DNA from: JAZNUH01 sp045592225
Lineage (GTDB): Bacteria; Bacillota; Clostridia; UMGS1883; UMGS1540
DNA length: 44,729 nucleotides
Reading direction: 5' to 3'
Assembly: GCA_045592225.1 (NCBI GenBank)
Contig: JAZNUH010000041.1
Coordinates: forward strand, 1-44,729
Under the pieces are notes generated by a model, which saw nothing but the letters and a program-made list of their open reading frames with translations, did no database searches and was not told the origin of the DNA. This document shows, piece by piece, positions 32,927 to 40,928 of the stretch. Within the stretch, counting starts at the first letter, position 1. Every line of letters begins with the position of its first letter. The position numbers were made by a program, and so were the translations under genes.

Positions 32927-34708
32927 TTATTTTACCATTGTCCATACAAGCATATCTGTAGCTTCGCGGTTTGCAAAAGCAAAATATGGTATGAGTCGTG
33001 AGGCGAATGGAGTGCGCTCGTTACTTTTAACAGAGTAAAGCTTAGTACTGTCGGGGCGACGCTGGGCGTCAATATAAATTACCGGTGCAGGGATACCGTC
33101 TTCTTTAGCAATACGGATATTGCCATTTTCCAGTAAAGTAATATCGCGAAGGTTTTCGCCATTATCTATTCCCTCCATACAATAAACAATAGGACCACGC
33201 TGTACTGCGTATCTTCCCGAATTATCCTGCGCGTAAGGGTTTGCCTCGATAAAGTGGACAGCCATGGGAAGGTCAATGACAATACTGTCACCGTCGGTAA
33301 GTTTAAAGTGTGCAAATCCCTTTTCTGTTTCGCCTTTGTATTCTACGCACCATTCGGGTATTCTTACGCACAGTGTTACAGGTTCACCCTTGTAATCAAA
33401 CTTTATTTTACCGCTGTAGGGATAATCGGTGGTCTGTGTCAAAACGGCATCCTTACCGTCTACTTCAAATTTTGTTTCACTCTCTGCAAATTGGTTGCAG
33501 TAGATTGCAGAGCCGTCAACTGTGTACATATAGCGGGGTACAGATGCAAGCATCCTTACAACATTGGGCGGGCAACAGGAACAGTCAAATACCTTTACTC
33601 TCTCACATATAGGCTGGAACGTGCTTCTCTGATACTTTTTGCGGTCAATTTCCAACGGATTTGTATAGAAGAATTTATCACCGCTTAATGACACGCCTGA
33701 AATAAATCCGTTGTAGTATATGCGTTCTATCACATCGGCATAGCGTGAATTAACCTCTGTTTCCTGCATAGCTCCCGCAAACATTGCAAGGGCAATGGCA
33801 GCGCAGGTTTCGTTATAGGTGTCGCTGCTGGGCAGGTCATAATCATAAGAAAATCTTTCCAACACGTGCTCTGCACCTATTCCGCCGGTAATGCTCATTT
33901 TTTTGTTTGTAATGCTGTCAAATAATCTGTCACAGGCAGCCTTTAATGTTTCATCATTATCCTGTTTTGCAAGCATAGCCATGGCAGTATAAAGATAGCA
34001 GGCTCTTACAGCATGCCCCACAGGCTCGGAGGCTTCGCGTACAGGGAGATTTGACTGAATTTGTATGTGCTTTTCTTCTTGTTCATTATTACCTCTTTGG
34101 TCAATGAAAAATCTCGCAAGCTGCAGGTGCTTTTCATTTCCGAGATATTCATACAGCTTGAGCAAGGCAAGCTCTATTTCCTCGTGCCCGGGTGTTACAA
34201 AGTTGGCACTTTTTTCTTCAATAAAGGTGCGGTATATCATATCGGTATATTTAAGGAGGCAATTTAAAAATTTATCCTTACCTGTTGCTTTATGATAAGC
34301 GATTGCCGCCTCAATAGCATGGCCCGCACAGTAAAGCTCGTGCCAGTCGCGGTTTGTAAATATTTTTGAAGGTTCAACTGTCAGAAAGTATGAATTGAAA
34401 TATCCGTCCTCACGCTGATTTTTTGCAATATCATCTATCATTTCATCAACCAGGACTTCAAGCTCGGGCATGGGGGATACCTGGATAAGATATGCAACCC
34501 CTTCCATCCACTTTACAACATCAGAATCCCAGTATATATGCGGCTTACCCGGCATTCCTTCGCGCCAGTTACATTTTAAGGCATCAAATCTGCTGGTTTC
34601 TTTAAATCGGTCATACACGGCTTTTGCGGTAACGTTTCTGTCTAATTTTTCATAAAACTCCCAAAATCCGCCTTTTATTTTTGTGTTTTCAAAATTAAGG
34701 TTCTTCAT
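32927..34708 (-). CDS. Glycoside hydrolase family 127-like enzyme (beta-L-arabinofuranosidase type)
   Basis: Cytoplasmic enzyme of 593 residues similar to HypBA1-type GH127 (old DUF1680), which removes beta-L-arabinofuranose from plant glycoprotein sugars. Key residues visible: a Glu-Cys pair in TYNETCAAIALAMFAG (Glu acid/base and a Zn ligand), and FDCSCCPPNVVR with the CC pair holding the cysteine nucleophile and another Zn ligand. Start 34708 at MKNLNFEN has AAAGGAAC upstream; the frame back to 34807 has no ribosome binding site. It is divergent from an AraC regulator gene and flanked by a terminator from spo0A. Exact substrate not determined. Confidence 0.9.
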   Translation of the reverse strand: MKNLNFENTKIKGGFWEFYEKLDRNVTAKAVYDRFKETSRFDALKCNWREGMPGKPHIYWDSDVVKWMEGVAYLIQVSPMPELEVLVDEMIDDIAKNQREDGYFNSYFLTVEPSKIFTNRDWHELYCAGHAIEAAIAYHKATGKDKFLNCLLKYTDMIYRTFIEEKSANFVTPGHEEIELALLKLYEYLGNEKHLQLARFFIDQRGNNEQEEKHIQIQSNLPVREASEPVGHAVRACYLYTAMAMLAKQDNDETLKAACDRLFDSITNKKMSITGGIGAEHVLERFSYDYDLPSSDTYNETCAAIALAMFAGAMQETEVNSRYADVIERIYYNGFISGVSLSGDKFFYTNPLEIDRKKYQRSTFQPICERVKVFDCSCCPPNVVRMLASVPRYMYTVDGSAIYCNQFAESETKFEVDGKDAVLTQTTDYPYSGKIKFDYKGEPVTLCVRIPEWCVEYKGETEKGFAHFKLTDGDSIVIDLPMAVHFIEANPYAQDNSGRYAVQRGPIVYCMEGIDNGENLRDITLLENGNIRIAKEDGIPAPVIYIDAQRRPDSTKLYSVKSNERTPFASRLIPYFAFANREATDMLVWTMVK

Positions 34709-34735
34709 AACAGATGTTCCTTTCGCAAAGGGTAA

Positions 34736-34764
34736 TTGACACAAAACAGTCTTCGTGTTAAAAT
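34736..34764 (+). promoter_or_regulatory. Promoter of the AraC gene beside GH127
   Basis: TTGACA (34736-34741), 17-base spacer ending CGTGT, TAAAAT (34759-34764), 65 bases before ATG 34830. Confidence 0.75.
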
Positions 34765-34765
34765 T

Positions 34766-34794
34766 ATAATAACCAATATAAAGATTAAATGCAA
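34766..34794 (-). promoter_or_regulatory. Promoter of the GH127 gene
   Basis: Minus strand TTGCAT (34794-34789), 17-base spacer, TATTAT (34771-34766). It abuts the oppositely oriented promoter at 34736-34764. Confidence 0.55.
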
Positions 34795-34829
34795 CCTCAA
34801 AATACACATATTAGGAGCAAAAATACGAC

Positions 34830-35591
34830 ATGTTTGAAAATGTAAAATACATAAGTTGCGGAAACTTTATTTCAGACGGGGAGTGGATACACCCTGACCG
34901 ATGTATAGATTCTTACGAAATTATATATGTTACCAGAGGCAGTATATATATAAATGAAAATGGTACAGACTATGTAATAGGAAAACAGGAATTTTTAATT
35001 CTGGAGCCGGGTGTCCGTCATTACGGGTATAAGCACAGCTCGAATGTTGAATTTATGTGGCTGCATTGGTCGGGCAAGGTAAACACATCACAGCAGGTTA
35101 AGCATTCTAAAGTTATAAATAACTATGAATTTATGCTTTTTTTCAAACAACTGTTACACAACCGCCTGAAAAAAAGTCTTGATGAAAGCTTTGATTATTT
35201 GACAAGACTTGTTCTGGGTGAAGTTTATTCGGGTAATACCGGCTTTGAAACAAATACCCTTGCAGAAAATGTTGCCTTGTGGATAAGTGCAAATAACAGT
35301 AAGGCTCTTTCTGCCAAAAAGGTTTCAGACCATTTCGGATATAATGCAGATTACCTGTGCAGAGTGTTCAGCAGGTGCTATAACAAGAGCATAAAACAAT
35401 ATATTGATGAAGAAAGAATTAAATTTATTAAAAAGCTTATGCTCAACGAAAAGCTGACATTGAGAGAAATTGCCAAAACAGCGGGCTTTGAAGAATATAA
35501 GTATTTCCTGAAATTTTTTAAATACCACGAGGGCTTTACCCCGACAGAGTTTAAAAAACTGTATGCCAATGTATATATAAATACGCGTTAA
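34830..35591 (+). CDS. AraC-family transcriptional regulator beside the GH127 gene
   Basis: 253-residue regulator: an N-terminal cupin-type sensor domain (DYVIGKQEFLILEPGVRHYGY, about 45-65) and two C-terminal helix-turn-helices (SAKKVSDHFGYNADYLCRVFSRCYN, about 165-190; LREIAKTAGFEEYKYFLKFFKYHEGFTPTEFKK, about 210-245). It is divergent from the GH127 gene and its promoter abuts that gene's promoter, so it is likely the local activator or repressor for beta-arabinoside use. Sequence is not close to the other AraC proteins here beyond the fold. Confidence 0.88.
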   Translation: MFENVKYISCGNFISDGEWIHPDRCIDSYEIIYVTRGSIYINENGTDYVIGKQEFLILEPGVRHYGYKHSSNVEFMWLHWSGKVNTSQQVKHSKVINNYEFMLFFKQLLHNRLKKSLDESFDYLTRLVLGEVYSGNTGFETNTLAENVALWISANNSKALSAKKVSDHFGYNADYLCRVFSRCYNKSIKQYIDEERIKFIKKLMLNEKLTLREIAKTAGFEEYKYFLKFFKYHEGFTPTEFKKLYANVYINTR

Positions 35592-35637
35592 TTATCAAAA
35601 TGCCTGTTTGTAAATTATTACCTTATAGATCATATAT

Positions 35638-35666
35638 TTGACAAGTAATTTTAAACATGCTACAAT
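35638..35666 (+). promoter_or_regulatory. Promoter of the CHAP-lectin gene
   Basis: TTGACA (35638-35643), 17-base spacer, TACAAT (35661-35666); the coding start is about 80 bases on. Confidence 0.7.
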
Positions 35667-35734
35667 TCATTTGGTTGTATGGAGAGGTTAAAACTGAATT
35701 GACTATAAAACACATTATAAGTAAAAAGGAGAAT

Positions 35735-35749
35735 ATGAATACATTATGA
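35735..35749 (+). CDS. Possible four-codon upstream ORF overlapping the CHAP-lectin start
   Basis: ATG AAT ACA TTA TGA, whose stop overlaps ATG 35746. AAAAAGGAG (35723-35731) ends only 3 bases before the mini-ORF start and 14 before the main one, so ribosomes may start at the leader and re-initiate. Confidence 0.25.
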   Translation: MNTL

Positions 35750-38028
35750 AATTTTCGAAGGGTTTACTTATTATTCTATTAATATTTTTAAGTCTATTAT
35801 ATTGCATCACCATATATGCATATTCGCCTAGAATTGATGAGTCTACTGATTCTCCAGCATCATCTAATTTATATTATATACATACAAGTTATGGCGGTTT
35901 AAATGAATGCATACCGATTTCGGGGTCCTCTGTCCTGCCTAATTGTGTAGGATATGCATGGGGACGAGCATATGAGATGTTAGGATCGCGTCCAAACCTA
36001 TGCAAACAAAACGCAGAATTATGGTTTGATTACAATAAAAATAATGGTTTCTACGAATATGGTACAATACCAGCACTAGGAGCAATCGCTGTTTGGAGTG
36101 ACGGTGTAATAGGAAATGCAAATGATGGTGCAGGTCACGTTGCAGTTGTAGAAGAAATAAACGGAGACACCGTCATTACTTCTGAATCTGCATATGGAGG
36201 CAAACGTTTTTTTACTACAACAAGAAATACTACTCACACAAGATTTAGTGAAAGTGAGTATTATGATGCATATGATTCAAATGAAAACAAAATTAAATGT
36301 GGTCCTCGAAAATTTTTGGGATTTATATATGTTTGTGGTAAAGTAACATCGTCTGTGCCGTCTGCCCCAAGCAATGTCAAAACCGAAGTATCAGGGTCTA
36401 AAGTGACTGTCACATGGTCAATAGCAGAAAATGCATCAAGTTATGATGTTTATATTGTTGAATCTCCGTGGGGGTGGGAAAATATAATCTCGAGTACAAG
36501 CACCACTGCATTGCAGCATACTTTTACTTTAAACAAAGGTGGAAGCTTTTCAGCTTTTGTAATTGCTAAAAACGGCCGTATTCAAAGTTCCCAAAGCAAA
36601 TGGTCCCCTTTTAGTATCAATTCAACAGTTCCGGAGAAACCAATCATAAATGGCACATTCCCAAGATATTCTACCGTTGACAAAAGTATAAAAATTTCAT
36701 GGGATGAGGTTGCCAACACAGAACAATATGAATACTTTTTATGCAGATATCCTGTAGGATATGCTTATTCGTCTAATGACAGACATGGTACAACCAAGAA
36801 AAATTCTATCACTTTCTCCAATTTACCTGCTGGAGAATATACTTTTTTCCTACACGCAGTAAATGGCTTTGGCAGAAGTCATAAAAGTTCATATAAAACT
36901 ATAATTATAGATGATATTGATTATGTTCCAATAAACACCACTATATGGAACAAACATATTTATGTATTATATGATAATGTTTTAGAATGGAAGTATGCTG
37001 AGAAATTATCAAAAAAAATAGGTGGACACCTCGTAACAATTGAGTCGAGTCAAGAAAATCAAGTAGTTAAAGAGCTGATTCAAAAAGGCAACCATGCTTA
37101 TTATTGGATTGGTATGCGTTCAAAAGATCCTTATAATAACGATAATACTTTCTATTGGAGTAATCAAGAGACAGTATCATATACAAATTGGGCGAACAAC
37201 GAACCGAGTAGTTCTGGGGAAAAAAGAAGCAAAGAGGGATTTGCACATATGTACAAAAATTCTGGAAAATGGAATGATGTTGCAAATGTATGCTCCTATA
37301 ACATTGGATTTGTTGTAGAAATAGACATGGATAACATTAAACCATCTACAGAAATACATATTGGAAACAAACGATATATAAAATATGATTATTCTCTCAC
37401 TTGGACAGAAGCAAATAGCTTTTGCAATGCAATAGGTGGACAATTAGCAGTAATTAATACCGAAGAAGAATACCAGGCTCTTTGCGAATTGTTAGATTCT
37501 ACCGATGATACAGAAAAAACTTGGTTTTTTGTGGGAGCAAAAAGAGATGACAATAAGCCATTTTATTGGATAGATGGAAGTAACATATCTAATGTTATAA
37601 CCGAAGAACGGCGAGCAAGCTATGGTTTGAATTACGAATCTACTTACAACTATATGATGATGTATAAATCGGATAAAAAATTTGCTAATCTTGCAAATTA
37701 CTACAAAGTTGATGATGACATGAATAATTTGGGATTCATATGTGAAATTCAAAAACCTTACACTCAAAGTGAGGTGTTAAAAAATGGTAATAATTATATT
37801 GTAAATACTACGGCATACAACATTAATCAAGGAGATATTATAGTTTCTGCATTCCGTAATGAAAGGCTCATTGGTATAAAGAAGCAAAAATCAAATCAAT
37901 TTCCATTAACTTTTACTTTCGAAGGAAATATTGATACAATAAAAGTAATGACGTGGAAAAAATTAGGGTCTATTTCTCCTATCACAAAATGTGAAACAAT
38001 AACTTTTGAACAATTTATTACCCGATAG
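35746..38028 (+). CDS. Secreted CHAP domain protein with two FN3 and two C-type-lectin-like domains
   Basis: 760-residue exported protein. N-terminal signal/anchor (LLIILLIFLSLLYCITIYA, 7-25). CHAP peptidase/amidase domain (about 45-200) with the probable catalytic Cys67 in PNCVGYAWGRAYE and His131 in GAGHVAVVEEI. FN3-like repeats at about 205-295 and 300-385 (SAPSNVKTEVSGSKVTVTWS; KSIKISWDEVANTEQYEYF). C-type-lectin-like domains at about 400-525 (WKYAEKLSKKIGGHLVTIES ... YWIGMRSKDPYNNDNTFYWS) and 535-690 (LTWTEANSFCNAIGGQLAVI). It looks like a secreted cell-wall hydrolase with carbohydrate- or protein-binding modules. Much lower GC (about 32 percent in sampled lines) than its neighbours. Confidence 0.8.
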   Translation: MKFSKGLLIILLIFLSLLYCITIYAYSPRIDESTDSPASSNLYYIHTSYGGLNECIPISGSSVLPNCVGYAWGRAYEMLGSRPNLCKQNAELWFDYNKNNGFYEYGTIPALGAIAVWSDGVIGNANDGAGHVAVVEEINGDTVITSESAYGGKRFFTTTRNTTHTRFSESEYYDAYDSNENKIKCGPRKFLGFIYVCGKVTSSVPSAPSNVKTEVSGSKVTVTWSIAENASSYDVYIVESPWGWENIISSTSTTALQHTFTLNKGGSFSAFVIAKNGRIQSSQSKWSPFSINSTVPEKPIINGTFPRYSTVDKSIKISWDEVANTEQYEYFLCRYPVGYAYSSNDRHGTTKKNSITFSNLPAGEYTFFLHAVNGFGRSHKSSYKTIIIDDIDYVPINTTIWNKHIYVLYDNVLEWKYAEKLSKKIGGHLVTIESSQENQVVKELIQKGNHAYYWIGMRSKDPYNNDNTFYWSNQETVSYTNWANNEPSSSGEKRSKEGFAHMYKNSGKWNDVANVCSYNIGFVVEIDMDNIKPSTEIHIGNKRYIKYDYSLTWTEANSFCNAIGGQLAVINTEEEYQALCELLDSTDDTEKTWFFVGAKRDDNKPFYWIDGSNISNVITEERRASYGLNYESTYNYMMMYKSDKKFANLANYYKVDDDMNNLGFICEIQKPYTQSEVLKNGNNYIVNTTAYNINQGDIIVSAFRNERLIGIKKQKSNQFPLTFTFEGNIDTIKVMTWKKLGSISPITKCETITFEQFITR

Positions 38029-38085
38029 AAAAAGTGTAAATGGAGACGTGCCTGATTTTGCACACTATTTGTACAGTTTGGGGAC

Positions 38086-38114
38086 AGGGCAGTTTTTGTT
38101 ATTAAAACTGCCCT
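38086..38114. terminator. Bidirectional terminator between CHAP-lectin gene and spoIVB
   Basis: AGGGCAGTTTT-TGTTATT-AAAACTGCCCT, 11-bp perfect stem with T runs, between convergent genes. Confidence 0.8.
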
Positions 38115-38121
38115 CCTTGTT

Positions 38122-39147
38122 TTAATTTATTTTCTCTGCTTCAGCTAGCATATTCTCGATGAATATTCCATAACCCCTCGTAGGGTCATTGACAAATACA
38201 TGTGTAACAGCACCAACAAGCTTTCCATTTTGTAAAATCGGCGAACCGCTCATCCCCTGCACAATACCGCCTGTTTTTTGAAGCAGGCGCGGGTCGGTGA
38301 TTTTTATGACAAGTCCTTTTGAATTTTTAATGTTTGATTTTATAATTCTTTGTATTTGTGCTTTATATGCTGTTACCTTGCCGTTGAGTGCATCCGAATA
38401 AATTAGAGCCTCACCCTCGCGGACTTCACCGGATAGGGCGACAGGCACGGCTTTACCTTGTGGAACTACGTTAAGCTTGCCGTAAATTCCGCTTGAAAGG
38501 TTTTTGCTTATATTGCCCGTATTATCCCCTGAAAAAGCACCCTGAAGCTCGCCCGGATATCCTCGTTTGCCCGAAACAACAGAGGAAATGGTGCAGTCGG
38601 TCACATAGCCTTCCTTTACACGAAGCAGGGAACCGGTATCGCTGTCCGACACACCGTGACCCAGGGCGCCGAATGCACCTGTTTTGGGGTCGGTAAAGGT
38701 GACGGTACCGATACCGGCGGCACTCTCTTTTACCCACACACCTATTTTGTAAAGGCAGGCATCATTATAATATACGGGTGTTATTTTTTTGGTAAGCTTT
38801 TGACCGCTTCGCATTATTTCCAGAGAAACAGGCTGACCTTTTGTGCTCTGGATATGCTCTGCCAGTTCATCCCCGCTTGAAAGCGGTTTTCCGTCAACGG
38901 CAGTTATTATATCCCCCTCATAAATACCGTTGTTTTTGCCGGGTGAATAATATTTACCGAAGGAAGAAATTTCGGAAAAGCCTACCACTAAAAGTCCGTC
39001 CGTATATAGCTTTATGCCCACTGTGTTACCGCCCGGGATGACCTTGTCAGCAAGTGCAGCTACCGACAGGGACAAGGTAAAGGACAGTATGGTGACAAGT
39101 AATAAGGAGATAAGAGTTTTAGTAAATTTTGAAAATTTAAAATTCAA
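38122..39147 (-). CDS. spoIVB: SpoIVB serine peptidase (S55)
   Basis: Forespore-made signalling protease secreted into the intermembrane space, which triggers pro-sigma-K processing in the mother cell. The 341-residue protein starts TTG (39147, with AGAGGAG upstream). N-terminal TM/signal (LISLLLVTILSFTLSLSVAAL), a PDZ domain (about 45-120, GIYEGDIITAVDGKPLSSGDEL) and S55 protease domain with GALGHGVSD (His, about 170) and GMSGSPIL (Ser, about 300). Order and spacing match the family. In most clostridia spo0A follows directly; here a GH127/AraC/CHAP-lectin block lies between. The downstream terminator is shared with the CHAP-lectin gene. Confidence 0.93.
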   Translation of the reverse strand: MNFKFSKFTKTLISLLLVTILSFTLSLSVAALADKVIPGGNTVGIKLYTDGLLVVGFSEISSFGKYYSPGKNNGIYEGDIITAVDGKPLSSGDELAEHIQSTKGQPVSLEIMRSGQKLTKKITPVYYNDACLYKIGVWVKESAAGIGTVTFTDPKTGAFGALGHGVSDSDTGSLLRVKEGYVTDCTISSVVSGKRGYPGELQGAFSGDNTGNISKNLSSGIYGKLNVVPQGKAVPVALSGEVREGEALIYSDALNGKVTAYKAQIQRIIKSNIKNSKGLVIKITDPRLLQKTGGIVQGMSGSPILQNGKLVGAVTHVFVNDPTRGYGIFIENMLAEAEKIN

Positions 39148-39185
39148 TATTGCTCACTCCTCTGAAATACTTTTTCCGCAAAGGA

Positions 39186-39199
39186 GTATATCTATACTG
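39186..39199. repeat. Short palindrome upstream of spoIVB
   Basis: AGTATA-GA-TATACT, a perfect 14-base palindrome about 40 bases before the TTG start. It could be a regulatory site; I cannot assign a sigma factor. Confidence 0.35.
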
Positions 39200-39205
39200 T
39201 AAGCT

Positions 39206-39484
39206 ATAGCCTTAACAACCAATACTTAAGACGCCTAAAATGGCGAATTTTAGGAATATTTCGGCTTGTCGTCCTTGAAAGGCGATTAGCCTTCCTGCGT
39301 CCTCCGCACCAAACTCTCCTCAAAAATTTATCCGTTTTAGGTCCTGTGGAGTTTTAAAATAATAAATTTTGTTTCAATCAAGGCAAAAACGCAGGGAATA
39401 TGGTAATATTTCCGAGGATTTTAACGATGAGTGAGGCGAAATTTACATTTCAAAACCGCCTTTAGTGTTGGTGGTTAAGGCTAT
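39206..39484. ncRNA. Structured intergenic element, copy B
   Basis: 279-base element with a closing stem of about 28 bp (39206-39233 with 39457-39484; about 25 of 28 pairs, one U.G on the plus strand). Its stem sequence is unrelated to copy A, while the 223-base core aligns with copy A along its length. Hairpin AATAT-GGTA-ATATT (39397-39410) sits at the same place as AATGC-TGAC-GCATT of copy A, a compensatory difference. Also CCTAAAAT-GGCGA-ATTTTAGG (39234-39254). The 3' arm overlaps the last codons of the deacetylase gene. See copy A for alternatives. Confidence 0.7.
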
Positions 39485-40246
39485 GTACTCGGACAATGAT
39501 TTAAAAATAAAGCCTTTGTTTTGAATTTCTGTAATTATTTTATAAAGTGCGGCGGCGTTATCCTTTGACACGGCATGCAAAAGAATAACTGCACCATTGT
39601 GCACCTTTGATGTAACCTGCTCAAAGGCATAATCAGCGCCCTTTTGATTATCGGTTTCCCAGTCCTTATAGGCAAAGCTCCAGAATACATTTGTATAGCC
39701 GAGATTATTTGCAATTGAAAGTGTTCTTTCGCTGTACTCACCCATGGGCGGGCGGAAAAATTTCATATTAACACCGAATTTTTCAAAAACCTCTTTGTGC
39801 AGCCCCATAATTTCATTTTGGACATCGGCATCATTTTTCGATGGCATAGACGGGTGATTTACGCTGTGATTGCCTACTGTGTGACCCTCGTCAATCATAC
39901 GCTTTACAAGGTCGGGATTTTTGTTTAAATAATCCGAGGTGATAAAAAATGCTGCCGTTACGTTACACTTTTTAAGTGTGTCCAGAATATCGGCGGTGTA
40001 TCCGTTTTCGTAGCCCTCGTCAAAGGTGAGATATACATAGGGTTGATTTTCACTGCCCATATAGATACAGTTGTACTTTTCCATTGTCTGAATTTGTCCT
40101 GTGGTAAATTCGGGACGTGCGCCTGCGACAGGACGAAAACCCCAGCCTGTGGCTGTATCGCCTGAAGTGCTTGTGGGAATTACAGTATCACTTTTTGAAC
40201 AAGCGGTAAGAAAAATGCAGATGAGAATAATAAAAAATTTTCGCAT
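39443..40246 (-). CDS. pdaA: PdaA-type polysaccharide deacetylase lipoprotein
   Basis: Membrane-tethered NodB-fold enzyme (267 residues) of the PdaA group, which makes muramic delta-lactam in spore cortex peptidoglycan in Bacillus; family chosen from the extended EGYENGYTADILDTLKK and HTVGNHSVNHPSMPS motifs. Lipobox FLTAC at residues about 11-15 (MRKFFIILICIFLTAC). Metal/catalytic motifs: LTFDEGYENG (TFD[DE]GY), GNHSVNH (HxxxH), RPPMGEYSERTL. Start 40246 has a GAAAGGA-type site; the frame to 40309 does not. Its last codons lie inside structured element B. Neighbour spoIVB is also sporulation-related. Confidence 0.85.
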   Translation of the reverse strand: MRKFFIILICIFLTACSKSDTVIPTSTSGDTATGWGFRPVAGARPEFTTGQIQTMEKYNCIYMGSENQPYVYLTFDEGYENGYTADILDTLKKCNVTAAFFITSDYLNKNPDLVKRMIDEGHTVGNHSVNHPSMPSKNDADVQNEIMGLHKEVFEKFGVNMKFFRPPMGEYSERTLSIANNLGYTNVFWSFAYKDWETDNQKGADYAFEQVTSKVHNGAVILLHAVSKDNAAALYKIITEIQNKGFIFKSLSEYIALTTNTKGGFEM

Positions 40247-40302
40247 ATAATTGTTCCTTTCATAATAATTACAAAACAAATATATGCAGTTTGATAAAAT
40301 AA

Positions 40303-40331
40303 TTGACAAAAAAAGATAGCGGTGGTAAAAT
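40303..40331 (+). promoter_or_regulatory. Promoter of mntP
   Basis: TTGACA (40303-40308), 17-base spacer ending CGGTGG, TAAAAT (40326-40331); ATG at 40365. The leader is too short for the yybP-ykoY manganese riboswitch. Confidence 0.75.
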
Positions 40332-40364
40332 TACAGAACAAAACTAAAAAGACGGGATGAATTT

Positions 40365-40928
40365 ATGAGTTATTGGGAAATTGTCTTACTTGCGCTGGGT
40401 CTTTCTATGGATGCTTTTGCCGTGTCTATATGCAAGGGTCTGGCGGTTAAAAGAGCAGGAATTCGCGAAAGCGCGCTGACAGGACTATGGTTTGGCGGCT
40501 TTCAGGCGCTTATGCCTACAATAGGTTTTTTTCTCGGCACAACCTTCAGCAGTTACATAACAAAGTTTGACCATTGGGTTGCATTTATATTGCTGGGAAT
40601 TATAGGCGCAAATATGATAAAAGAATCTTTTTCGAAGGAAGAAAATGAAGAGGATGCCTCCTTTGCCTTTAAAACAATGCTTATGATGGCAATTGCAACG
40701 AGCATAGATGCTCTTGCGGTGGGTGTTACTTTTGCATTTTTGAATGTTAATTTGTGGCTGGCAGTGGCTACAATAGGCACAGTTACCTTTGCACTTTCAG
40801 CCATAGGCATAAAAGCCGGACACATATTCGGCACAAAATACAAAACAGGCGCAGAGCGCCTGGGTGGTATTATACTTATATGTATAGGAATAAAAATTTT
40901 AGTTGAGCATTTAATTCAGCACACCTGA
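40365..40928 (+). CDS. mntP: Manganese efflux pump MntP
   Basis: Six-TM Mn2+ exporter of 187 residues, protecting against excess manganese. Repeats with paired acidic residues are seen: LGLSMDAFAVSICKGLAVK (TM1) and ATSIDALAVGVTFAFL (TM4), typical of the family's DxxA motifs. Also GGFQALMPTIGFFLG (TM2) and GHIFGTKYKTGAERLGGIILICIGIKIL (TM5-TM6). The start is preceded by a weak site (GGGATGA). Its 3' end overlaps that of the convergent recG gene by 18 bases. No riboswitch is visible. Confidence 0.93.
   Translation: MSYWEIVLLALGLSMDAFAVSICKGLAVKRAGIRESALTGLWFGGFQALMPTIGFFLGTTFSSYITKFDHWVAFILLGIIGANMIKESFSKEENEEDASFAFKTMLMMAIATSIDALAVGVTFAFLNVNLWLAVATIGTVTFALSAIGIKAGHIFGTKYKTGAERLGGIILICIGIKILVEHLIQHT

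Noticed and set aside
40309..40364. Manganese riboswitch (yybP-ykoY) before mntP
   Set aside because: The promoter is only about 35 bases from the ATG, too short for the aptamer.
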